Assembly: GCA_026686845.1 (NCBI GenBank)
Contig: JAIVEN010000012.1
Location: 29,142,501-29,206,500 of the forward strand
Length of the DNA: 64,000 nucleotides
Direction of reading: 5' to 3'
Source: Adenanthera pavonina
Lineage: Eukaryota > Streptophyta > Magnoliopsida > Fabales > Fabaceae
The notes under the pieces were generated by a model. It was not told where the DNA came from, did no database searches, and saw nothing but the letters and a program-made list of their open reading frames with translations. Below, in pieces: positions 45,964-58,129 of this stretch; positions within the stretch are counted from its first letter, which is position 1; each line of letters opens with the position of its first letter. A program made the translations under genes and the position numbers.

Positions 45964-47329
45964 TTTTTTTTCCGATGAACAAAAGGGTCATAAGACCTAT
46001 AGAAGATAGACAGACAAAACAACAAAAAGATTATGACAAAGCTACTGTACATAGCTCTCCCTTGCCCGCATTATCCTTTTCCATGAGTTCTGTTAACTCA
46101 GGAATTGATGTAGCCACAAATTTAAATCCTAATTGACCTTTAGTGCTTAATCCAGCTAGTTTCTATGCACATTTGTTCGCTTCCTTGTAAATATGGTTAA
46201 GTTGAATCTCTCAGTCCCTTGTCATCTAGTTTCGAGCCAATTCAATCAATCTTTCATTTCCACAGTAATCTTTGTTTTTGTTTTTCATTGCTTGAAACAA
46301 AGCTAATGAGTCAGATTCCACAATCACTTTCCTAAATCCCCAAGTCTAGCATGTTTGAAGACTAGTAATTAAGGCCCAAGTTTCCGCTTCCAAAGCATTA
46401 CACGATCCCAATTTGTTAGTGAATCCTGCTATCCATCTCTCGTCTTCATTTCTAATAATTCCACCAGTAACTGCAATATTGTCTTCAACTTTAACAGCTC
46501 CATCTACATTCAACTTTAACCAACCATTGTGTGGTTTTTGCCATTTCACCATAACTTGCTTTTGTTGTCACTGAGGAGCATTAATTGAGTTTTGCTCTTT
46601 CCATAGTATGCTTCCAATGAATTGTATAATCCTTTCCTTTGATAGTTGAGAATTAGTGCTAGTACCTTCAAAAATGGCTTGATTTCTCCATTTCCAAATG
46701 AACCAGCAGATTACAACGAAATAAATACCCCAGCTTACTCCCTGCTCAGTCTCCGTTTGTGCCTGCAAATTTTGCAAAATCCAAATCTATACACTATTAG
46801 TAAAAAATAGGCTTCTATTTGCTGAGGGAAGGAAAAGATTCCATATTTTAGAGGTTTCATAACAATCTCTGAGTGCATGAATTAAATTTTCCTCTCCTAT
46901 GCCACATCTTTGACAAGTGCTATCTTCATGTGTCCAATGACATCTAATTTGTTGAGTGAGTAGTCTCCCACTGGCAACCAGCTAAAGGAATGTTTTAATG
47001 CTCGGGACATGCAGCTGCCAGATTGTTTCTTCATTAGTTTCCATATATCCAACAAAGGCTTTATAAGCACGTGCGATAATAAATTTACCAAACTTGTTTG
47101 GGATACACTTCAGCACATCAAGATCTAATTCTTTAGGATCTAATTCTTTATTTGGAGGAGGCATAGCAAGAATTTTAATTAAACTCTGCTCATTAATAAA
47201 CTCTTTCAGCAAATTAATAATCCAACTACCATTCATATCCAGACATTCACTCACCTTCATATCCATCCTTGGTTCAATATTTCTTTTTTTCTGATGGGTC
47301 AGTTTTCCTTCATTTCTAATCCAAATATC
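45964..47329 (-). mobile_element. 5'-truncated LINE (L1-type) fragment
   Basis: Minus-strand frames, broken by stops, encode the 3' end of a non-LTR retrotransposon. A zf-RVT-like region (LPVGDYSLNKLD in one frame; around 46880-46990) comes first. A linker follows (VICWFIWKWRNQAIFEG), then an RNase H domain (WLKLNVDGAV and GGIIRNEDERWIAGF at 46346-46552, then VIESDSLALFQAMKNKNKD). The minus-strand 3' end is an A run (T run at 45961-45971). Target duplications 'acgtcctagttt' (45952-45963) and 'acatcctagttt' (47330-47341) flank it. It is dead: the reverse transcriptase proper and ORF1 are absent. Confidence 0.85.
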
Positions 47330-47597
47330 ACATCCTAGTTTACCTTCTAATGTGGACTCTTTCCCCTGCGCTTTTCATTTCTACACCCTCTCCATAGTTT
47401 TTTTCTTTGATTTATTATTACTTGATGAAGATACGTTTACAACATTATTTATGAATTTATGTCAATACTTTATAAGGAAAAAATAGAAGTATCTTATAAC
47501 ACTCAATTCCAATCAAGCTCTTCTTTTGGACCTCATTAGAAAATCTCCCGTTTTTTTTTTTAATTGGCCACAAATGATTTTCTTTTGGCTCATCTAA

Positions 47598-48178
47598 TGG
47601 CCTGTTTGGGAGCCGATGCGAACGTGGTTAAAGGCCAAAAATGAGTTTGATAGAATTATAGGTGTATTTGATTAATTTTCACTTTACTGTTTGAAAATCA
47701 TTTTGGGTGCAAAATGAATTTTCGGAAGAAGCGGTTCGATTGATACTTTTCTGTTCTGTTCTTTATTTTTATCTGTATTTATTTTAAAGTCAAATAAAAA
47801 TGGATCAATAAAAATGAGAAAAAATAAAAAATTTGGAAAAATAAAATTCCCATAAAATTTCTCCTATCTATTGACCAAGATGTCCCCTCAAAATTTTAAC
47901 TTTCATAGATCATAACTTGTAAAAAAATGTTATATTAGATATATTATATTTTCAATTAAATAAATGTAGATTAAATTTTAGTTCTAGTAAATTAAATTAA
48001 TCATGAGATAGAGTTTAAGCTCAGTTTAAAGGAAAATTATGAATTTTGTCAAAACCAATTTTCAAATAAATCATTCAAACATAAACACATTAGTACAAAA
48101 CCAATTTTTATCATAACTATGTTGAAAAATCAATTATACCAAAACTCATTTTTAACTAACTAAAAATCAAGTGGACCC
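47598..48178. mobile_element. M1 MITE, copy 2
   Basis: Left end 'tggcctgtttggg', right end 'gtggaccc', flanked by TAA at 47595-47597 and 48179-48181. The interior aligns along its whole length with 33950-34536. Confidence 0.65.
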
Positions 48179-48181
48179 TAA

Positions 48182-48701
48182 AGGTGTGTTTGGTTAATTT
48201 TCACTTTTCCGTTTGAAAATCATTTTGGGTGCAAAACGAGTTTTCGGAAGAAGCAGTTCGATTGATGTTTTTCTATTCTGCTTCTTCATTTTTATCTATA
48301 TTTATTTTAAAATCAGATAAAAATGGATCATTAAAAATGAGAAAAAATAAAAAATTTGAGAAAATAAAATTCCCATGAAATTTCTCCTATCTATGAACAA
48401 AAATGTCCCCTCAAAATTTTAAATTTTATAGATCATGACCTGTAAGAAAATGTTATATTAGATATATTATATTCTCAATTAAATAAATACATATTAAATT
48501 TTAGTCCAAGTAAATTAAATTAATCATGTGATAGAGTTTAAGCTCAATTTAGAAAAAAATTATGAATTTTGTCAAAACCAATTTTCAAATAAACCATCTA
48601 AACATAAATACATTAGTTTAAAACCAATTTTTATCATAACTACGTTGAAAAATTAATTCTACCAAAACTCATTTTTTACTAACTGAAATTCAAAGGCACC
48701 C
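48182..48701. mobile_element. M1 MITE, copy 3
   Basis: Begins 'ggtgtgtttggtt' just after copy 2 and shares the intervening TAA. It ends 'ggcaccc' followed by TAA. The interior is about as similar to copy 2 as to copy 1. Confidence 0.65.
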
Positions 48702-48829
48702 TAAAAAAATACTCCCAAACTGACATGTAAGATTCAAGTTTTTTTCTCCTTGGTCTTGAAGGATACCCTCTATATTTATGTTACAGTAGTTTACTATGAA
48801 GTATTACACACATCATTTTACAAGACTAA

Positions 48830-49391
48830 GGATGTGTTTGGTATCATTACTCAAATCTTAGTTTAAGGCCAAAATCAAGTTTGATGTAGTTTTGAATTTG
48901 TTTGGCATATTTTTGCTTTCCCGTTTGACAATGATTTCACATGCAGAATAAGATTTCCGAAGAAGCATTTCAATAGCTGCTTTTCCATTCTGCTTCTTCA
49001 TTTTTATCTACATTTATTTTAAAGTCAGATAAAAATAAATCAATAAAAATTAGAAAAAATAGAAAAATTGAGAAAATAAAATTTTGATAAAATTTATCTT
49101 ATCTATTGATCAAAATGTCCCTTCAAAATTTTACCTTTCATAGATTATGACTTATAAAAAAATGTTACATCAAGTATATTATGTTCTCAATTAAATAAAT
49201 ACAGATTAAATTTTGGTCCAAGTAAATTAAATTAATCATCGAATAGAGTTTAAACTTAATTTAAAAGAAAATTATGAGTCTTGTCAAAACCAATTTTCAA
49301 ATAAATCATCTAAACATAAATACGTTAGTCCAAAACCAATTTTTATCAAAACTACATTACAAAATCAATTCTACCAAAACTCATTTTTAAC
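48830..49391. mobile_element. M1 MITE, copy 4, right end lost
   Basis: Left end 'ggatgtgtttggtatcatta' follows TAA at 48827-48829. The interior matches the other three copies, but the sequence leaves the family at 'actcatttttaacc', so the right terminal repeat is missing. Confidence 0.6.
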
Positions 49392-49756
49392 CAATGCCTA
49401 TGAATCGATTACGCTAGCATACTGAGGTACCAAGAAACCAGAGTTTCCAGGTTCCTATATTACCATCATCAAAATATTTCGTTTTTTCCTCTGAATTTGG
49501 GGCAACTGAAAAAAATAAAGATAGAACTGGCAAAATATAAAAACACAAGCATTTTTTTACTCAAACGACCCCATTAGGAGAAAAAAAAAATTATCCAACT
49601 AATTCACTTGAATTTAGTTGACACTTGCTCCTCTTCAAGACAGAATTCATTGCTCGATGCTAGAACAGTGAGCTTCGAAGTATAAATACAATATTACAGT
49701 GGTTATAACCTTGTAAATAACATGCAAGGATCACAAGGTCTCAAAATGACTATACC

Positions 49757-52700
49757 TCACTGAGGTTCCTCAGTACTAGTTGAAGCATCAGAACGCCTTC
49801 TCTTAGCTTCATTATCACCCAGCTGCAACGAAACACACAAATCTTCATCGCAGCCATTCCTCAACAAAGATAAATTTTCGGTTGCAGCTCTATCCAGCAT
49901 ATCATTTTTGTGCAGTGGTGACCGCCCAATGAAACTCGGGATAAACTGGTGTTCTATGCTGGGACCTACTACCTTGATTCCATCTTCTACTTGGAATTCA
50001 GTCTTTATGTCGATGGATGGCTTCATTTCTGGGCCATTTGGTTCAACTCCTAGAGGGATGGACTGAATTTGAAGACCAAGTGGCTCATATTTGTCTTCAG
50101 TCTTATCCTTAGTGAGCATACCATCAGGAGTTGAGGAGTCCCCGACAGTGGAGCCAATCGCTGTGGCCGAGGCAGCTCTTTGTTCTTGCACTGCCACTAC
50201 AGGCAAAAAAGATCACAGAATCAGGTTTTCTAACTTGAGATTGCAGTAGTTTATCTGTTCCTTTACTAAATCACTCCTCGTATGGTGAAGAGAAAACTTA
50301 ATTTGGTTCCTAAATTGTAAGAATCATTTAGCTTTTTTTGATAACAGAATCATTAGCTTTAGTCCTTGAAAATTAAGGAATAATTTACAATGTTTTTTTT
50401 TTGGGAAGGCTAATTCATGCACTCACTAATTTTTGCAGGTTAAAGCCAAATGAGCCAAACAATCTAGAGGCAAAATTATTTGTTTAATCAAAATAGTAAC
50501 TGATTAGGTTTTATAGAAGTAAGAAACAACCAAGTACCAGATTATCAAAGTACAATTACCAATCACACCCTCTGCCCTCAATTATTCAACTAATTTCAGA
50601 CCATTAAATATCAGCAAATTTTTTGTGGGCATTTTCAAAACTCCATAATAATTCAGAGATCTTTTTGATGTATCATAAGTTGAAATCAGACCGCCGAACA
50701 AAAAGTTCTAAATCTGTAGATAGAGAATGTGCGACACAAAAAATCAATAGACAAAAGAGGAGCAAAAACTGAGGAATTTGTTGAAGTATAAATGACAAAC
50801 CTCTAAGCCCTTCATCAGTTGTTATCAGATCGAGTTCAAGGAGATTAAGAAGACGCCCAAGATCAACCCCACTTGTCCAATTTTCTGGAGGTTGGCCAAC
50901 TTTTAATTTAAGGCGGCCTCTGTTAGCAGTTCCTCCCCAAATGATCCCAATTGGCTGTGGCTTTTCACCATTGTTGCCTTTTAACATGATGAGGCTTCCA
51001 CTGTCTCCTTCAAGGTCAAAACTTTGTTGGTTTTCACCCACTACAAGAAAATCAGTAAAGAAGCATATTCCTTTCTCATCATTGTACTCAAGGGCATATG
51101 CCAAAACTGTTCCTCTAGTCAAGCCCGAACTCCTTCCAAGCTTCACGACTTGTTTTCCAATAAGGCTACTAATTGGAGACTGCAAATCAATAATCTTCAC
51201 ATCACCAATATCTCCAACGCCTTTCACAGACGTAGTGACAGTGGACATGTCAAAGTCATCAGCAAAAGGAATAAATGCACCATCAGCTCTCACAAAAGTC
51301 TCTGCAGGAGAACCACACCATGATGAGGATGTATAGGGAGCAAAATGCATTCAGCACTAATAAATCATTCAGACTCCTAAATCTGTGTTACCTGGGTTTA
51401 CTCCAGCAAATATTCCATACCATAGCTCATCAGTTATGAATGAAGTTGCTCTCTCTACTGCACCAAGGTAAACCCCAGGTCCCAACGTGGGTGGCAGAGG
51501 GTGAAACATCTTTTGATTTGGGTAATCTAAATCAACTGCAACATGCCGATTTGTGAGAAAACCAACTTGCCGATTGCCAGTTTGGCTCCTTACAATGGCA
51601 CCCAAAGTCCCATAAGTCTCCTGGTTGGCCACCTGGTCAAAGAAATAAGAGGTTAAACATCCAATATATCCATCAAATACAGAAGCTTTATGAATGGAAT
51701 TGACCCCTGAACTTATTAGCTCAGTTGTTCCTCTGAGACAAGATTGCTCTTGTAAGACGAAGCCATGAAGGCATGCAGTATCGAACCAACATAGGCATTT
51801 ATTATTTTTAATAGGTAAATCTTTATGAAGAGATCCAATTGGAACCCCGTAAAATGTCCACAATCACAGTCTTGATATCATAGCCCAATCATTGCATTTT
51901 ACATAGTACAACAACTAAGCTTCAAAGCAAGTGACTGAAGTTTTGGCAGCCTAGATAATTACCCTATGGCACGGTATAAAGATCATGGTTATTAAGCTAG
52001 AGGGCATTATGAAATGGAAATGGAACACTAAGCTTCTTCACACTACAAGAACAGCTCTAATATCAGTATGCCACTACGAAATATCCAAAAACATATATTA
52101 TGTCTTAGATTTAGCTACCTTGAAAAATGTTGAAGATTACACCAATATCATTTAAAATCATTAAATCGTTTGCATGACTTTTCAGTCATTAAAAACTGAG
52201 CCTTAAAGTGGAGAGAGACAGCTTTTGACTATCAATATTCACAAATGTGTGCTTCCTGCAAATTTGATAGCCAGCATACTTCAAGATAATATTCTCTTAA
52301 AGTTGAACTTAATAACACGGCAACATCTATTAAGAGTGGTTCTAAACTTGAGATTCCAGTCAACAGGTTCCCCCCTTACTAACAACCTCACAAAACTAAC
52401 TTCACAGCATATGATATTTAAAGAAACCTTGACAATAAGCATAAAAAGTCATCTGTTAAGATCCACAATGCTGAACTTTTAAGAAATACAGTCTTAAGAA
52501 AACATACAATGCTTTCTTAAGTTACACATCCTAGAGCCTTAAGACTCAGAAGGCAGGACTTTTCTGGCTAGATAAACAGCATCATGGCAAAGATATATGA
52601 AATTTGATATAGCAAAAAGGAATACACAAATTAGAGGTAGAAGGTTGCAAATTATCAAGCAAAAAGAATTCTTTCAGATCACAAATTTATAATATTAATT

Positions 52701-53573
52701 GAACCCAGAGTTAATCATTTCACAATTATACTGGAATAGTACTAGCACAAGTAACCTTATCAAAGAAGATGATAATTAAGGGACTGTGGAAACACCTGAG
52801 AACCTGAACCAATGTATGGATCACCCCCACGCAAATCATCAACGATCTCTGTATACAGTTGTTCTTTAGGAGCTGGCTCAGGGGCACCAAAATATGAGAA
52901 CTCCACCACATCTACATCACACCATACACCTCCAGGTCCCTGGTTGAAATGTTAAGCATCTAATTCAAAAGCAGCACTAGGCAGAAGAAATCAGCAGGTT
53001 AACAAGAAGCAATGATTAAAAAACGAGATTTAACTCAATAACGAATTAGGGAGGTCCAGAATAAGCATCTCTGAGAACCTCAAGAGCAGTGGGCAGGCAC
53101 TGGATTGGACTGAGCCACTGCTTGTGAACTTTCCTGGAAACAAACACCAGAATGGCAGGAATATCAGTTAATTCGCCCCGCCGAATACGAAAACCAATTG
53201 CTGTACCAAGGCTGTAACAACGCAATATCTTGCTATGAAAAGCTCTGATTGTCATAAGTTCAAGCAATGTGGTTGCTTGCTGTCCCTTTGGAAGCCGACC
53301 AAGGTTGTCAGGTAGCACCCCCTTCTGTAGATTTAAAAAATAGTTCGCTCTCTCTTCAGCAGCATCATTCAAGCGACTAGATGTAGGCCATGAGAAGTAA
53401 GCAGCACTGCTCTCACAATGCTGTCCAGCTGAAGCAAAGGGTTGAAGTGTCGGGGGACTCAGTGAAGGCAGATTAGAATGACTGCAACAAGTTCTTTCAA
53501 GATCCAAAGCTGATTCTTCTGATGGAGTTGAACCAGAAGAACGGATCCTCATGTTAAATCTGGATCGCTCCAT
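49757..53573 (-). CDS. NARROW LEAF 1-like trypsin-family serine protease
   Basis: Five exons on the minus strand, fitting by phase: 53079-53573, 52796-52939, 51392-51632, 50801-51301 and 49757-50196, giving 606 residues. After a Ser/Pro-rich N-terminus (1-100) comes a conserved region (LGTAIGFRIRRGELTDIPAI), then the trypsin-like domain. His243 (FLTNRHVAVD), Asp300 (FVRADGAFI) and Ser394 (LEGDSGSL) have the same spacing as the His-Asp-Ser triad of rice NAL1. A GLTRGTV segment and a GIIWGG strand complete the fold. The last exon encodes an acidic, Ser-rich tail ending EEPQ. Rice NAL1 controls leaf width, vein number and auxin transport and targets a TOPLESS-related corepressor. This is the dicot counterpart (from memory At3g12950 or a sister). 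The intact triad argues for an active enzyme. The 5' untranslated region and promoter probably lie at 53.6-55.2 kb. Confidence 0.92.
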
Positions 53574-55200
53574 CTTTTGTTAACCTAAAATTATAGTCTG
53601 ATTTAGCAAAATGCAGCTAACAGAATTCTAAAGTGTGAAAGAAGAACAAAGAAAATAGGATTCTGAACATAGTTACTAGTTAAAACTAGATTGAATTGCA
53701 GATTAATTCTAAGACAAAAACTAAAACTCAACTATAAATGACTTAATAGATTACTAACATAAAATAAAAGAGGAAAAGAACTGGAGAGATTCTGCACTTA
53801 AGCTTATATTTTTCTATTTCCAAATGCAAGTTGTTCAGAAACAAAGAGGAATCTCCTTTCAATCAAACAGGCAAAAAGGAAAAGATAAAAAAAATAAATC
53901 AAAATATTGAATATCATGGCACACATTGTATCTTAGTTTTAGAACAATGGGGGAAAAAGGCAAAGAAAGTAACAGACAATTGGCAGGGTATAATTATGAT
54001 GCTTCCCACTTCAATAAGAAAACATTTTTTCAAGCATTACTTTGCACAGTAACTATACGGGTCATTAAACAAGTAAAAAAAATGGAAATATATAGGACCA
54101 GAAAGAATCATGATAAGATAAACAAATAATATCTCCCACTCATCTGGTGGCCCAGTAAAAATGAGGAATACAAAGGGATCGAAGACTGACTCTGACAACT
54201 CCACCGTCCGATACCCAGATTCAAGCAAATATAATTTTCAAATTTAGCAATATATCTGGAACAGTAGTAGCAACTATCATAAGCTAAGATAAATTTTAGG
54301 CATCTTATACTTATTTTCTTTTTTGAAACTCATCTCACACACCAACTGGTCACTAAAAAGTAACTGATAAATATCCATGAACAGGACTCAAGTTCCAAAA
54401 ATCCCATTTTCAGAAGGACAAAATTTTAAAGTTTGAAGTATTTGCTCCTTCAATGAAAATTTCAGCACTTGGGTAGTTGGGTCTTCAAACAGAATTCTTC
54501 GCCGTCATATTTTATCAGAAAAAATTATAACAAATAGCTCTACCAAACTATTGTCCTTTTCGCAATTAACAGGACAGATTTCCTTTCCTCCAGCAGACAA
54601 ATTAAGGTCCTCAACGCACCGAAGGTGTTTCCTCGGTGCATATATGACATAGTTTCCGAAAAAAAGAAATAATAAAATGGGTACACTGAGTCTTACAATC
54701 GAACGTCAAAAAGTCAATAAGCAGCATGTGTTTGTAGAAACACTGAAAAAGTGGTCCAAAAACATCAAATACGCCAAGAAAGGAAAGCCCAGAAAGCGAA
54801 TAGCAGAATCGCAACTATCATCACTAAAGACTACCATTCCATGCCCGAAGGAGAGAGGGGAAAGGGAAGAAAGAGAAGCAGAAGAATGAAAGTGGAACTC
54901 ACAATGTCACTGATCAGTAAAGGTGAAGAGCGGAGTAGCGATCATGAGATTCATAACATCCTCATGGACGAAGGCAGTGTATCAAAACGGGGAATTGGAG
55001 CGAGAATCTGCAAGAAAGTTGCAAAATTGGGGGATTGCGTTGTACGGGGCAAAATGTCGAAGGGTGATTTAGTTCAATTCAATTCCATGATGAAAAGGCA
55101 AGAGGTGCATAGAAATGTGGTAAAGTGGAGAGTGAGTGAATGTGTTGGAAATTGTTTTTTGTATTGTGTTTCGCAAAAGGTGCTTTTATAAATGGGAGCT
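53574..55200 (-). promoter_or_regulatory. Upstream region of the NAL1-like gene
   Basis: No gene is accepted here. Around 54800-55150 the sequence is less AT-rich, and on the minus strand it contains 'cttctgcttctctttcttcc'-type CT-rich leader sequence; it is likely the first untranslated exon. A plus-strand frame at 54751-55191 (146 codons) covers the same bases but has no family likeness. Confidence 0.35.
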
Positions 55201-56812
55201 TCGATTTCTTTATTTAATATTTTTATGTTACTGATGGCTGTTATTTATTTAAACGTGTAAATTTGTTCGAATGATAAAATTCATAGCATATCCAAATTTT
55301 AATGTACAAATAAAAGTTCACTTATTTTATATTTTAAATTAATAAAAAAATAAAATTCAAATCCAACTAATCTATTGCATCGAGAGACCAACATTCAAAA
55401 TAAAATAAAATAAAATAATTTTTAGCAAAATGATAACAATAATAAAATATAATTATGATATAATTATTTTTTAAAAATATTAAAATAATATAAAAACTGT
55501 TTTTAAAAATATAACAAATATTAAATAAAATTTTCCAATTACTTCTCTTTTATTCATCACTATACCAATCCAAACATGCTAAAAGACCTCGTGTCAACAC
55601 CATTCTAAACATTAAAAAAAACTAGACTTTGTTTTTTGTTTTGGTGAAATATAACCAATATACTTTATATATTTAAAAAATATCACAATTTAATTTAAAA
55701 ATTTTAATATTATTTCTATCTATTAAAAAAATTTAATTTCATTTTTCATATTAGCATTTTCCTTATACTATATTTAAAAAATTTTAATTCACTTATGCCA
55801 TTTGGTGCACCTAAAAATTTGTTGGTTGAAAGATAGGGTTCTCAAGGACCGTGAGAATCTCAAGCTTCCAAACATCTGGATTGGGAATTTGGTCCAAGGT
55901 ATGGCAGGGATTGGAAGATGTTGGTGGGTGAGTTATATACACAGAATTTGACCAAAAAAAATAAGTTATATACAAAGAAGAATTTGAATAAATCCACTAT
56001 GGCAAATATAATATTAAAAATGGGACAGGGTTTGTGATTTATCTTAGGGCCTTGGTACGTGGCTGCCCTAAAGTTGGGCCCATGATTCTACTGTTATGGT
56101 CTTACTCTACCATGTGACTGGTCCTGCCCTTGCACGATATAATTTAATTCTTGCCAGGTACATACCCTCATCCTCGGATTAATAATTATTTTATCAATAT
56201 TAATAAAAAAATAATTTTATTAGTTAAAGTTTTTAATTATGCTGCAATCTGGATTTTATATTCAGAAGTACTCATATTAAAAGTTTGTAGGCTATAAATG
56301 ACTACAGCTTAATTAATTGGCATTTAGTGAAGGACATAAAAAAAACTACATTAATTATTCAAAAAATATACTGCATTATTTTGAGACAAAATAAAAGTTT
56401 TAGAATTTTTCTTATAATTAGAAACAGAGGAGAAAGTAATATTATATATAGTTCATCTAGATTTGATCTTATTTTAAATTTTATTTCACCTAAAAGTTTG
56501 TCTTGTTCTAATTAATGATCAGTAATTAAGCCTCTTAACTAAATCATGATCAAGTTTAATCCTATCATAAATATTACAGTGACAGTACATAAAAAGTTTG
56601 GTCTTCCTCTCAACACATTTTTAACATAAAACAATGAACTTTATATAGTTTCTTACTTCTTTACATACTCTCTGTTATTAGATTCATTTATAATACTACA
56701 AGAGATCCTGTTTCTTTCTCTAAAAATAGGTTTTCATTGTTGGCAAAATATCACTATGCCAACGGTGATTGGTATGGTTAATTAATATTTAATATAAAAT
56801 ATAAAATTATTA
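55200..56812. other. AT-rich intergenic DNA
   Basis: No gene or recognisable element; long A/T runs. Confidence 0.45.
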
Positions 56813-57067
56813 CTCTCTCTTAAATATAGGATATTTTATTTTAATTATAAATATAAGACTTTTTTTATAATACGATATAGTATTTACTACACATTTCTAA
56901 AAAAAGTTCATATTAATTCATTATAAAGAGATAAAAAATATATTAAATAAGAGTAATTTTAAAAAATATATTAATTTTTTTAAATTATTATGATTAACTA
57001 AATTTAACTTTCATTCTTAATTCATAATATTTGATAAACAAAACCTCATATTAAAAATAGGAGGGAG
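56813..57067. mobile_element. Stowaway-like MITE
   Basis: Left end 'ctctctcttaaatatagg' and right end 'aaaaataggagggag' are inverse copies, flanked by TA at 56811-56812 and 57068-57069. The 255-bp interior matches 6345-6600 closely ('gattaactaaatttaacttt', 'gtatttactacacatttc'). Confidence 0.65.
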
Positions 57068-57435
57068 TAGTAAGTTACATTATTAACAAGCAAATAAGGC
57101 TCATTCTTTACACTCCATATGACGAAAAGAGCGCCTGGTTAGTTAAGGAAGTAACTGAACATGAACTAAAACTACAGCTATGTCAACTGCACACTTCATC
57201 TATTTCCTAGTCATCATCAAACTCATGAAAGTTAGAACAGAAATCAGCTATGTTGAACTTTTTAACAGAGGAAGTTATTATATTTATAAAGGTAATAATA
57301 ATAACAAAATCAGGAAAAATATAAAAAACCAGAAAGAGACTTTAGCCATTACAATCTGCAATAAGCTGTAGGCACAGCCTAAGAACATTACAGTAGGCTT
57401 TTCACTGCTTCTGCTTCATCTTCTGCAACTTTTTC

Positions 57436-57831
57436 TCAAAACACATAGAGCTCAGCCAATTCCTCCAATGACTCAGGCCCAAGCTTAGGCTCTGCATGTT
57501 CAAGCATCCACAACAAATGATCAAACAGAACCACCTCACAGTTCACCACCAGTCCCCTCTCATGGCTTCCCTCCTCTGTCTTGGACTTGTCCATTAGAGC
57601 ATTCATGAGAGGGTGGTTCAAGTACTTTGAGCTTATCACATACCTCTTCCTTGTGCTTCCAACATATATAGTCTCACATTCTTGTCCATCTTCTTCTTCT
57701 GCTTCTTCTGCTTGTCTTCTCCACATGTCTTCTTTAGCAGATTTTGACCTCAGGCTGCTGTATGATGAAGATCTTGCCAGCTGCTTTGAGAGACTCCTGC
57801 ATTTTCTGAGAATCAGATTGATCTTCTTCAT
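57436..57831 (-). CDS. SAUR-like auxin-responsive protein
   Basis: An intronless 131-residue protein on the minus strand. I start it at the Met of MKKINLILRKCRSLSKQLAR (57831), not at the upstream in-frame codons, because that is the conserved N-terminus of this SAUR subgroup; the extension reads through a CT repeat. The SAUR core follows: TIYVGSTRKRYVISSKYLNH, then NCEVVLFDHLLWMLEHAEP and the end SLEELAELYVF. SAUR proteins of this type inhibit PP2C.D phosphatases to activate plasma-membrane proton pumps and drive cell expansion. An acidic insert (EEAEEEDGQE) sits between the basic N-terminus and the core. By position it may match Arabidopsis SAUR74 (At3g12955, from memory). Confidence 0.92.
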   Translation of the reverse strand: MKKINLILRKCRSLSKQLARSSSYSSLRSKSAKEDMWRRQAEEAEEEDGQECETIYVGSTRKRYVISSKYLNHPLMNALMDKSKTEEGSHERGLVVNCEVVLFDHLLWMLEHAEPKLGPESLEELAELYVF

Positions 57832-57851
57832 GAGTTCAGGTTGAAGTTTAG

Positions 57852-57856
<5 letters not shown>

Positions 57857-57884
<28 letters not shown>
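57857..57884. repeat. (GA)n repeat in the SAUR leader
   Basis: About thirteen GA units lie 25-50 bases upstream of the SAUR start codon (CT on the coding strand). GAGA repeats in plant leaders can bind BPC-type proteins. Confidence 0.75.
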
Positions 57885-57887
<3 letters not shown>

Positions 57888-58129
57888 ATGAATGAACAAA
57901 AAGAAGAAGGGACAAAGAGGCTTAAAACACACTCACAAAAGTGGTAATGGAGATTTTAAAGGAGGGTGAGAGTGTGATAGAGAAAAAGGTTGGTGTAATG
58001 TCGTTGTTCTCCAGTGATATAAGTGTGGGGTCAATTTGCAACCAAACATTTCTGAGTGACATAAACAACTCATCTTTTAATTTATTCTTGAGATATTACA
58101 AAGACTTAGCTATAAAAACATAAATAAAT

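Larger units (their letters stand above)
45745..49510. repeat. Duplicated segment B, interrupted copy of the peroxidase flank
   Basis: 45755-45960 matches 42712-42919. 47331-47597 matches 42913-43215, 48720-48829 matches 43225-43325, and 49392-49505 matches 43325-43440. The matching blocks are in the same order and orientation. The gaps between them are filled by a LINE fragment and three M1 MITE copies. Confidence 0.75.

Noticed and set aside
54751..55191. 146-codon plus-strand frame upstream of the NAL1-like gene
   Set aside because: No domain or family likeness; it lies where the minus-strand gene should have its untranslated leader and promoter.
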